DNA of 64,000 nt from NCBI GenBank assembly GCA_937944145.1, contig CALDZK010000001.1, positions 124,001-188,000 of the forward strand, given 5' to 3'. The notes beneath the pieces are model-generated. The model was given only the letters and a program-made list of their open reading frames with translations, searched no databases and had not been told where the DNA came from. Each line of letters opens with the position of its first letter. Within the stretch, counting starts at the first letter, position 1. Of the stretch, positions 55,122-64,000 are shown piece by piece. A program made the position numbers and the translations under genes. The stretch is from an uncultured Candidatus Altimarinota bacterium. GTDB taxonomy: Bacteria; Patescibacteriota; Gracilibacteria; BD1-5; UBA6164.

Positions 55122-56450
55122 TTATGTAAACTCTATAATGACTTTTGTTCCTTTTTGTCTCTCAGAAACAACCTGTATCTTCCACTTATATAAATCCAAA
55201 ACTCTCTTCACAAGAAATAATCCGATTCAAAAACCTTCTTTATTGGAGTTTCCTTTATAAAACTTGTCATACATCTTGTCTACCTGTGACTTGGTCATAC
55301 CTTCTCCATTGTCCTCAACCCAAAAAGATGTTTCATCACAACCAATAATAACTTTTGGTCTATCGTGGTCTGCAAACTTAACAGCATTAGTAATGAGGTT
55401 TTCTATAATAATATTACAAGTCGTATCATGGATATTTATATTAATACCTGGATTAATGTTTTTTTCAAAAGCTACATGAGGAGTATTTTCTGAGAGCATA
55501 TCGATACGATTTTCGAGATATTTTGAAAAATTAGTAGGCGAAGTATCAAACTTTTGGATACTATCCTCAAAACGGGATAAAAGAAACAGAGTCTCTAAAA
55601 GGGTATTGAGTCTCTTGGTTTGGTTTTTTAGATACAAGAGGAATTCTCTTTGTTCTTGTTTTAAAAACTTTCCTTTCTCGAGTTTTCTTTCTACCAAATC
55701 TACTTTTGAATTTACCGACATAAGTGGAGTTTTAAACTCATGACTCACATCCGTAATAAATTGTTTGAGGTTCAGAGTTTGGGTTTCTATCTTTTTAAAT
55801 GATTTATTGATAGTTTGGGCTAATATCTGTATCTCATCATCTTCGGGACCATCAACACGAACTTTTGGGAGTCTAGAGTCGAGATCAATTCACTGGAGTT
55901 TTTGAGATATCCCTTTTAGGTCCGACAAGAGTCTACGAGAGACTATTTTTCCAGCAAAAAAACTCAGAAACAACGCAATGACAATAACAAAAAAACTAAT
56001 CTTCAAGATAATGATTTGCGAGCTAATATACTCTGTCGTATCAAAAAACACCTTTACGCGACCTACTCATTCATAGCTTCGAGCGTATACAAAATAGAGA
56101 GTGTTATCGATAGTGTAAAACCTCTTTCACTGGGTATCGCGTAAATCATCGTTGAGTTTCAAAAATATCCCTGGAGAGAAAATAGGAGCCCCCTCATCTG
56201 GAATAATAATAGTATCACTCTGCAGTAAAAAATTCTTAAAGTTATCGGTACTCCCCTTGTCAGTTGGAATATATGATTGAGAATAATCCTGTTCCATATT
56301 GAAAAAACTCTGCTCTTTTTGATCGTTATACCAGATAAAAAAGTAGGTGATATTTATAGCTATCAGGAGAAGAATCAGCATCAAAAAACTAAAGAACGAA
56401 AAGCTCAAAGAAAATCTATCTGATGTTTTGAGGTTTTGAAAATACTTCAT
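55122..56450 (-). CDS. Sensor histidine kinase
   Basis: 442 residues. Two membrane segments (about 14-38 and 140-162) enclose a sensor domain of about 100 residues; a HAMP-like linker follows; H-box VSHEFKTPL with the phospho-accepting His near residue 237; N-box NLITNAVKFADH; DNGEGM; GIGLFLVKRVLD. Class I HK of the OmpR-type pairing. Encoded just upstream of the pilin-like adhesins and thus in the same stretch as the regulator. Confidence 0.93.
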
Positions 56451-56468
56451 AATTTATATATTCATAAA

Positions 56469-57728
56469 CTATACTGCCCCCCTATCCTTCATAGCGTCAA
56501 ATATACGTTTCATAGCTACGATATATGCAGCAGCCCTATAGGTTGTCTTGTATTCTTTTGCTGTATCATGTACGCTTTTTGCTGCATGAGTAATCTTTTT
56601 ATAGAGTTTTGTATCTACTTCCTGCTCTTCCCAATAAAAGTTTTGATTGTTTTGTACTTGTTCAAAATAACTCACCATAACCCCACCAGCATTTGCAAGT
56701 ATATCTGGTATAACATCGATCTTCATATGTTCTAGTTCGATATCAGCTTCTGGAGTTATTGGTCCATTTGCGAGTTCTAGGATAACTTTGGTTTGGAGAT
56801 TTCTTACATTTTCCTCTGTTATTTGGTTTTCGAGTGCTGCTGGAATGAGGATATCACATTTTTTTTCTAGTACTTCTTTCTCACCGAGTACTTCTCCATC
56901 GGTATACTCTGTTACCGACTTTCTTGCAGATTTGATTTTAGATATCTTTGCAACATCGAGTCATGCCTCATTATACATACCTCATTTTGAGTCAGAAATA
57001 GCGATGATTTTTGCTCCGAGATCTACGAGAAGTTGAGCCATAGTCAGACCGGCATTTCAGGCACCTTGAAGAGCAACTGTTTTTCCTTCGATTTTTTCTC
57101 ATTTGAGTTCTAGTATTTTTTGGAGTACATATACTCCTCCTTGAGCTGTTGCTGATCATCTTCATTTTGATCCTCCGCTAGTCAAGGGTTTTCCAGTGAA
57201 ACTTCCTGGAGAGTATTTTCCTACGAGTTCCGAGTACTCATCCATCATCCATGCCATGATTTTTGGGTTGGTATTTACATCAGGAGCAGGTATATCTGTG
57301 TCTGGTCCTATGTATTTATATATCTCACGAACATAGGCCCTTGAGAGTCTTTCGAGTTCTCCTTCTGAAAGTTCTTTTGGGTTGACTATAACTCCTCATT
57401 TCCCCCCTCCTAGTGGTATACCTATAACGGCACATTTAAAAGTCATCCACATAGAAAGAGCTTTTACTTCTGATCTATTTACATCCTGATGAAAACGGAT
57501 TCATCATTTGAACGGTCCCCTTGCATCGTTATGCTGACTACGAAATCAGTGAAATATTTTGATATTTCCATTATCCATTCTCACAGGGATACTCACCTCC
57601 AAAATCCTCTTTGGATGAGAGATTACTTCATATTTATTTTGATCAAGTTTACATTCTCAGTAGAGATCGCAGGCTTTACGGATCTGGGCTTGAGCATTTT
57701 CAAATGCGTCTTGTATATTGTGTTGCAT
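56469..57728 (-). CDS. gdhA: Glutamate dehydrogenase
   Basis: 419 residues; interconverts glutamate with 2-oxoglutarate and ammonia. [33 protein letters not shown] (catalytic Lys region, two UGA glycines), [16 protein letters not shown] (dinucleotide fold) and [13 protein letters not shown] match the hexameric family. Length is normal. The cofactor cannot be told from sequence. Confidence 0.95.
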
Positions 57729-57796
57729 AGTATTTGGATAAGGGGAATAAAATCTAGATGGAAGTATAATAGAAAAACAGCTTAAGGGAATCTAAA

Positions 57797-58483
57797 CTAT
57801 CAAAACTTACTATATTTTTTGAGTATTTTAGAAAAAATAATCAGAAGTACAAAAAACACTACAGCACTATAGAGATATGTGTAATTGATATTATTGGTCA
57901 GATCTGCAAAAGAGGATATCTCTTGTCCATAAAACGCTGATCCTGCCAGCACAAAAGTAGAAGTACTCGGGACACCAGCTACTGTTGCCAGCACGTACGG
58001 GATAAGTGGGATTTTGAGTATACCGCAGATATAGTTAGTGAGGTCAAAAGGAAAGGACAAAAGTCGCATCATCGCAACCGAAGAAAATGTATTTTTTTCG
58101 AGTGAAGACTGGAGTTTTTTTACACGATGAAATCACTCTCTAGACTCTATCACCTTCCCTCCAGTAGCGTATCATACATAATAGGAAAAGATAGTAGAGA
58201 GCATATTTGCAATAGTACAGATAATAATCCCCCAAAAAAATCAAAACAGTATACCAGAAAATATCACAAAAGGAGAAGCTGGAATAAAAAATAAAGGACG
58301 AAGTAAATAGAGTGCAATAAAAAGCAATACTCCTATATACGAGCTCTCCTGGATAAAGAGATACAAAGAGAAAGTAAACTCTTCTACTGTTTGTCCTGTC
58401 TGAGAAAGACACACATAAAACAAAACGATAATAAACAGCCATATACTCGTCAGCAAGAGAGGAAGAAAATATTTTTTATTCAT
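57797..58483 (-). CDS. TVP38/TMEM64-family membrane protein
   Basis: 228 residues, about six membrane segments. RPLFFIPASPFVIFSGILFG and MMRLLSFPFDLTNYICGILK are the two conserved reentrant parts of the DedA/TVP38 superfamily; VATVAGVPSTSTFVLAGSAF follows. Likely moves lipids or small molecules across the membrane. Closely related to the C-terminal domain of the following fusion protein. The final codon before TAG is UGA (Gly). Confidence 0.88.
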
Positions 58484-58509
58484 CCTAGAAAACTACTTAC
58501 ATATATATA

Positions 58510-60561
58510 TTATTTTTCTGCCATTACCTTTTTGAGTACCTTTGCAAAACCAATAGTTATAACAAACAGTCCTGCTGCGTAGTACAAAAGTGTAATATCT
58601 ATATCTTTGAGTGCATCTGAAAATGAGGTAAGTGTCTGGTTATGAAATGCTGCTCATGCAAGTATAAACACAGCAGATCCTGGGATAATACCGAGAAAAG
58701 TTGCGAGTGTAAATGATTTGATTTTTACTTTCAAGAAACCACAAGCGTAGTTGGTGATATCATATGGGAAAAATAAAAGTCTGGTCATAAGTACCGATAC
58801 GAAAGGTTCTTTATCTACTTTGGATTTTAGTGATCCGATAATTCATGCCTGATCTCCACTGAGGAGCTTTTTACCAAATACTCCTCCCAAGAAGTATGCA
58901 AATAATGCAGAAAATGTCGCTCCTACCAACGTATATATCATCCCTCCTACAAAACCAAAAAGCGCTCCACTCATAAATGTCATAAACGTTCCAGGGAAAA
59001 GTATTACTGGTCTAATTGCATAAATCAAGATATAGAGTATTGGTCCCCATACTCCTACTCAGAGGAAGTTATAGAGAGACAATGCCATATCTTCGAAACT
59101 CAGCCCATGAGCCCCTTTATAGGAAAGAAAAGAAATCATAATAACCCCCCACAATATAGCTGTTCCTATTTGAAGGATATTGTCTTTTAAAAAGAATGAA
59201 ATCTCACTCTTTATATTTGAAATAGTCCCGACTACAAACTGATCACAGACACGTTTTATGAGGTCTGATTTCGTTGGATATGCCTGAATAGTCTTTGCTA
59301 TTTTGTAAGCTGAAATGTTGTTATCCATCGCAAGTGTAAAGGGTGAGAGCATTTCTCCTGCTCATTTTCAGAAAACTGTAGCTCAGAGGATACGTCCAGA
59401 AAGTCTCTTGAAATGAACTTTTACAAATCACTGAGTATCATTGGTCACTTTACTCCTATCATTTGACTCAAAATACATAATTTTAGAAACAAATTCTTCT
59501 GGATCATGACGCTCGCAGAGTTCCTTGTGAGCTCTCCCGACTCTTGCAACTTCTAGGTGTGTATAGAGTACCCCTGGAAGAGTAGCACTACGTACAGATG
59601 ATTTTGGAAACGGAACGAGGATGTTTCTAATAACTCCTCTTCCTTCATTATTTGCCCAGTGAGTGAATTGAAAATTTCCTTTTACACAATCACCAATCGC
59701 AAAAATATGTTTTTTATTGGTACGATTATAGGCATCTACAACTATTCATTTCACGTCATACTCTATACCTGCTTTTTCTAGAGCTAATTTCTCTACGTTT
59801 GGGATTCTCCCAAGAGCAATGAGGATCTTATCATATGGAAGTGATACTTCCTTATCTTGATCGTTCGTAATAATCAATTTCTTTTTTTCTGTGCGCTCTA
59901 CGTGCGCTCCGGTGTAGACTTCTATTTCTTTTGATTCAAATATCTCTCTGAGTAACTCTGAAGACTCTACTTCCTCGCGAGGTATGAGACGAGTATTTCT
60001 CTGAACAAGACGAGTTTTTACTCAGAAAGTAGCGATACTCTCAGCGAGTTCTGATCCTATATATCATCCTCAGATAACTACTATGTTTTCTATATCTTCT
60101 GTCTGCTCAAAAATCGTTTCATTTGTCAGTATATCCTCCGGAGAAACCCCAGGAATACTCAGAGTCATAGCGTGAGACCCTGTTGCAAGAATAATCTTTT
60201 CAGCAGAGATATGTACATGATCTTGTCACTCTGTATGGAGAGTGTGTTCATCTACGAAACTCGCATATCACTGGATAACTTTTAGACCATGGGACTCTAC
60301 TTTTTCTACGGTTTCTTCATCTTGGATTACTTGTCTTCTCTTGCGTACTTCTTTGAGTGCTTTTTTTAGGGAACTATATTGTCCACTTTTTGCTACGTCT
60401 ATCAGTGCTTTTGACGGAATACATCAAAAATTCGTACAATCCCCTCCTATAGGTCCTCCCTCTACAAGTGCTACTTTTTTACCTGCTGCTGCAAGTCAAA
60501 AGGCAACAGTGAGTCATCCTGAACCAGCCCCAACTACAATTATATCATAATCGTATTTCAT
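58510..60561 (-). CDS. Flavoprotein disulfide reductase fused to a TVP38/TMEM64 domain
   Basis: 683 residues. Residues 1-460 form a pyridine-nucleotide disulfide oxidoreductase like mercuric reductase: VVGAGSGGLTVAFGLAAAGK, GGDCTNFGCIPSKAL with the CxxxxC redox pair (the Gly is UGA), ILATGSHAM, IGSELAESIATFG, AIGDCVKGN. The dimerisation domain follows. Residues 475-683 are a TVP38/TMEM64 membrane domain (FPGTFMTFMSGALFG; MTRLLFFPYDITNYACGF). Fusions of these two are known mostly in the opposite order. The CxxxxC active site suggests real reductase activity coupled to membrane transport. Confidence 0.87.
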
Positions 60562-60670
60562 GATGTATGTATTAAAAAAATAAATCTAGAGTACATGAAC
60601 GAATTGTGATATACATGTTTCGTTTATATAGGACATGATAATAAAAAAAGACCTTAAGTGAAGCTAAAAA

Positions 60671-61021
60671 CTAAATCTCTATATTTTTGTAATGCGTCAC
60701 TCTATGTGACGTTTTTTGTTTAACGATAGCAATTGCGTCAAACTGGATATTTTCTATATCGACTTTATGCGTAAGGCAATAATACTCAATCGTTTTTCTA
60801 CACTTACTGAGTTTATATTTGGTCAGTGATTCTTCTGGAGTCCCGTATCATAAATGACTCCTATACTTTACCTCTACAAAATAATACTTTCCATCTTTCT
60901 CAGCGATAATATCTACTTCCCCAAAACGACCAAATTTGAAATTAGTATCTTTGATATGATAGTCATGTTTTTGGAGATACTCTATGGCAATCACTTCTCC
61001 TATGTCTCCTGTTTTTTTCAT
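60671..61021 (-). CDS. UPF0102 (YraN) nuclease-like protein
   Basis: 116 residues. GDIGEVIAIEYLQKHDY, FGRFGEVDIIAEKDGKYYFVEVKYR is the GxxGEVDxIxxxxxxxxFVEVKxR nuclease-fold signature. Function unknown, conserved across bacteria, often near rnhB or dprA. Ends at TAG 60671-60673. Confidence 0.92.
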
Positions 61022-61069
61022 AAAATCTTATTTATAGCAGTAGCTCCTCCCTCTGTTATCAAGAGAGGG

Positions 61070-61717
61070 CTAGGGGTGAGTTATGCAACGAAGTATCTTC
61101 TCAGTTATAGATTCTCTATCTAACAACTCTCCATTTTCTTCACAATCAATGAGTATCCATCACTGCTGAGCAGATATATCATGTGCTGTTTGCCATGCTT
61201 TTCTCATATACTTGGTATCTCGTTCATGAAGATCAAGCTCTGTTGTTCCAGATTCATAGGCTCGTTTTTGGAGGAGTTTCTGGTTATTTTCAAAACTCAT
61301 AGACAGAAAGAGTATCTTGTCTGGTTGAGGGATACCACATATTTTGTATTCTAGATTTTGTAGCCGTTTTAGGAAAATACCTCTCTGAGTGATATCATCG
61401 ATCTTACAACCATGGTGAATCATGCTCGAACTGACATATCTATTTGCGATGATATAGTCATACTTCTCCATATCATCTCTGAAATCATAGTTCGCATCAA
61501 ACCTATCTAGTGCAAAAAAGAGTGAACTCATTTCTGCAGATACGTTCTTTCCATAGTCTCCGTTTAGGTATTTTCTGACAAAATAACTACTCTCCTGATC
61601 ATATCTGGGGAAGTCGAGAACCTTTACAGTCTTTCACAGTCGAGTAAGCTCTCATGATAAAAGCTCTACCTGTGTGGATTTCCCTGATGCGTCGATACCA
61701 TCTATAACGATAAACAT
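61070..61717 (-). CDS. tmk: Thymidylate kinase
   Basis: 215 residues; phosphorylates dTMP to dTDP. P-loop DGIDASGKST, then FPRYDQESSYFVRKYLNG, LFFALDRFD and ANRYVSSSMIHHG (DRY/F-type), ends CITHP. Typical length 200-215. Confidence 0.95.
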
Positions 61718-61727
61718 AAAATTTCTA

Positions 61728-61756
61728 TTGAAAATAAAGAACTTTCCTAGTATAAT
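61728..61756 (+). promoter_or_regulatory. Predicted promoter upstream of the first 135-residue gene
   Basis: TTGAAA, 17-base spacer, TATAAT; 28 bases before the ATG at 61784. Confidence 0.7.
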
Positions 61757-61783
61757 TATACGTATAGTTACAAAAAAAGAAAT

Positions 61784-62191
61784 ATGAAGCCGAAAAATAC
61801 CTGAGATCTCCTCATACTGACTGATATAGGAAAAGACCTCAATCTCATAGAGGACCTCCTACAAAAAAATAGTCCTGAGGCAGACCTAGGAATACAAGAG
61901 TTTATAAACTATCTCCGAGATCTGTGACAACACCAAGAAAACAGTGATATCGTAGAACACTCTAGTCAAAAACTCAGAGAGATACTGATCCTATATCAAA
62001 AAAATAATCCAAGTCTATCCTGATATATCAACCAACTAGACAATATAGCTAGTCCCTCCCTCTCTCTACGTCCAAAAAGTGAAATCATAGTTCCTCCCGG
62101 GATAATGGAGCAGGTATATATGGGAAAAGATATAGTATCAGATCTAACAACACTCCCTCCCGGTGCGACCCATAAAAATCAAGTAAACTAG
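61784..62191 (+). CDS. Hypothetical protein, 135 residues
   Basis: Not recognised. Helical, Leu/Gln/Glu-rich, reads MKPKNTGDLLILTDIGKDLN; the C-terminal third has many prolines (SEIIVPPGIMEQ). No signal peptide or membrane segment. Preceded by a consensus promoter. Confidence 0.65.
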
Positions 62192-62194
62192 ATT

Positions 62195-62223
62195 TTGACG
62201 AAAAAATAGAGATATGATATCAT
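62195..62223 (+). promoter_or_regulatory. Predicted promoter of the second 135-residue gene
   Basis: TTGACG, 17-base spacer, TATCAT. Confidence 0.5.
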
Positions 62224-62253
62224 AGACATGTATTATAAAATAACCTATACATC

Positions 62254-62661
62254 ATGTCAGAAATAGGAGGAAACTGGGAGCTCAGAGGAGCAGAAGAAAT
62301 CGATCAAGCAAATCAACTCATAGCACAAAATGAAAAAACTCAATGAGATATAATCACAGAAAATGAATGACTTGGTGTAGAGGATGGACAAGAAGCTCCA
62401 GCTCATATACTCGAACACCAAGCAGAAGTAGAACATCAGAGAAAACAAGAACACATACAAAGAATTACTAACCTCATCGACAAGGAAGAATATGCTCATG
62501 CATTATTTTGATTATTTCATGAGTGAGATATTACCGAGGAACAATATGCAAGATTTCAAGAGATGGAAGAATGAGAAGTAGTTTATGAGATAAAAAAAAT
62601 ACTAGATCTCTTAAATACTCCAGCAGAAGAAGTAGAAGAACCTGAAAAAGAAAATATATAA
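62254..62661 (+). CDS. Hypothetical acidic protein, 135 residues
   Basis: Not recognised. Very acidic (Glu/Gln about a third), helical: LRGAEEIDQANQLIAQNEK, a weak EF-hand-unlike ITNLIDKEEYAHALFG, ends EEPEKENI. In frame UGA at five Gly positions. Own terminator follows. Confidence 0.7.
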
Positions 62662-62670
62662 AATATAAAA

Positions 62671-62697
62671 AGGAAGATATCATTCTTCCTTTTTTTT
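62671..62697 (+). terminator. Terminator of the acidic gene
   Basis: Stem AGGAAGA/TCTTCCT, six-base loop, T-run at 62691-62697. Confidence 0.85.
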
Positions 62698-62743
62698 GTT
62701 TTTCTACTACAATAGAGTCCAATTATTTCATAGCTATTACCCC

Positions 62744-64000
62744 TTGGGATTTGTTGACGATCTAGAAAATAGTATCGATATCGTAGAACTCGTCGGGAGA
62801 TATACGAAACTCAAAAAAACAGGAGCCAACTACAAGGCTCACTGTCCTTTTCCTGGCCACTCAGAAAAGACTCCGAGTTTCGTCGTGAGTCCTGCAAAAC
62901 AAATAGGGTATTGTTTTGGATGCCACAAGTGAGGAGGTCCAGTAAAGTTTATCATGGATATGGAAAACTGTGAGTTTCGAGAGTCCATGGAAATACTGGG
63001 GCAAATAACTGGGAAAGAAATAAAATGATTCACTCAGTCAAAAGAAGAAATACAACTCAAAAAAAGTATTTACTCTCTGTATAAAGACGCAACGAATTAT
63101 TATAAACAGGCTCTTGGAAAAAATCCAAATATAAAAAAATACCTGACTGACAGAGGTATGACTGAGCAGTCTATCTCTCAGTTTCATTTTGGGTATGCTG
63201 ATAGTGGTATAGGACTCTATAACTATCTCAAGGGAAAATGATATGATGACAACATCATACGTACCTCACAGATATTTTTAGATGTCGGAGCAAAAAAAGA
63301 CAAATTTATCGGGAGAATTATCTTTCCCATACAAAATCTTCGAGGGGATTTTGTAGCATTTGCGGGAAGAATAACCGGTCCAGGAGAACCCAAGTATCTC
63401 AACTCCCCTGCAAGTAAAATCTATGACAAATCAGCTATCCTCTATGGTCTTTATGACGCAAAGAGTTCTATCCTAAAAAACGACTCTGTCATCATCACCG
63501 AGTGATATATGGACACGATCGCACTACATGAAGCAGGTTTTACAAATACTGTAGCTGTTTCAGGAACAGCTCTGACAGAAAAACACATCCAGATACTCAA
63601 GCGTCTCACCCACAAAATATATCTGTGTTTTGATGGGGACAAAGCAGGGCAAAATGCAACGATATCGAGTCTCGAAACTCTGAAAAACAAAGGACTAGAA
63701 GTAAAAATTATCACACTCCCAAAAGGAAAAGATCCAGATGAGATAGTAAAGTCTGGAGGAGATTTTCAGAAACTGATCGATACCAGCAGAACTCCTGTAG
63801 CATTTTATATAAGTCACTCAGAGATAAACACTGAAAGTCTCGATGAAAAAAAGAAGTTTTTATCAGAAATACTCTGAGTTATAAAAAGCTATAGCGACGA
63901 AATAGAACGTGACTCCTACATAAAAGAGGTATCAAAAGTCCTAGATATCCCCATCACTCTGGTATATGACGAACTCAAAAAAGTAAAACTCAAAAAACAA
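62744..64000 (+). CDS. dnaG: DNA primase, N-terminal part (cut by window end)
   Basis: Synthesises RNA primers for replication. About 419 codons seen. GFVDDLENSIDIVELVGRY opens the family homology. Zinc-binding CHC2 site from CPFPGHSEKTPSF and CFGCHKGG. The TOPRIM motif EGYMDTIALHEAG has its Gly from UGA, and CFDGDKAGQNA supplies the metal-binding DxD. No ATG is present in the N-terminal region; the TTG at 62744 best fits the family start, another TTG lies at 62696. Confidence 0.93.

Noticed and set aside
1-64000. UGA as tryptophan (code 4, Mycoplasma type)
   Set aside because: UGA falls on invariant glycines (Walker A, TOPRIM EGYMD, ABC signature, FolD VDGFHP), while invariant Trp positions use UGG.
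1-64000. UGA as selenocysteine, or mass frameshift errors
   Set aside because: UGA is too frequent, replaces Gly rather than Cys, and no SECIS-like hairpins follow. Reading it as Gly restores whole proteins without any shifts, apart from the two homopolymer cases reported.
1-64000. Integrated prophage or insertion sequence
   Set aside because: No integrase, terminase, capsid, transposase or flanking direct repeats were found.

Overview
The window comes from a bacterium that reads UGA as glycine (genetic code 25), the code known from Candidatus Gracilibacteria (BD1-5) and Absconditabacteria (SR1) of the Candidate Phyla Radiation. With UGA as stop nearly every gene falls apart. With UGA as Gly full-length proteins appear, and UGA sits on invariant glycines: Walker A of an OLD-type ATPase and of HsdR, the ABC-F signature, the DnaG TOPRIM motif, the redox site of a flavoprotein and the RGD box of signal peptidase. 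Conserved tryptophans use UGG. Every stop assigned here is UAA or UAG. DNA is AT-rich, genes are densely packed, and no gene-free stretch exceeds 300 bases. All CDS coordinates below assume this code.

Layout. 0-7.2 kb: a type I restriction-modification locus on the minus strand (hsdR, then a DUF3800 protein, a DUF3800 remnant, an OLD-family ATPase/TOPRIM nuclease, hsdS, hsdM). 7.4-13.3 kb: housekeeping genes (glutathione S-transferase, VOC protein, glycosyltransferase, short hrcA, trxA, tRNA-Lys, truB, lepB). 13.4-18.4 kb: one 1,663-residue surface protein with PKD-like domains and a cytoplasmic tail of PDWL repeats. 18.5-32.6 kb: ssb, a PEGA-like membrane protein, folD, a tRNA Gly-Pro-Ile cluster, an HD hydrolase, an arrestin-like protein, an ABC-F ATPase, a DEAD-box helicase with a structured leader, a DUF1028 protein, a RelE/Phd toxin-antitoxin pair, a pilin-like protein and glmS.

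32.7-37.5 kb is a run of secreted proteins: a cupredoxin fusion, Arg/Asp-rich repeats, a tandem-domain paralogue of the cupredoxin protein and a Ser/Arg/Phe repeat protein, with a broken fatty-acid hydroxylase between them. 37.6-41.4 kb holds metabolic genes (aldehyde dehydrogenase, a ribH-like gene, a zinc ribbon protein, an acetolactate synthase). 41.4-44.8 kb carries four genes matching the arsenosugar-biosynthesis neighbourhood (ArsS radical SAM, TIGR04283 glycosyltransferase, MTAP/PNP-like, metallophosphoesterase). 44.8-48.6 kb is a thiol-redox block: MsrAB, a DipZ-like CcdA-redoxin interrupted at an A10 tract, and a lipoprotein with three thioredoxin domains.

48.7-56.5 kb has a two-component system whose regulator and kinase flank two giant pilin-like adhesins with fibrinogen-like domains. 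56.5-64 kb: glutamate dehydrogenase, two TVP38 membrane proteins (one fused to a flavoprotein disulfide reductase), yraN, tmk, two acidic unknown proteins and dnaG, cut by the window end. Host attachment, surface display, thiol/oxidative defence and phage defence dominate, as expected for a small, host-associated or episymbiotic cell. Function assignments rest on motifs read by eye; no database search was run.
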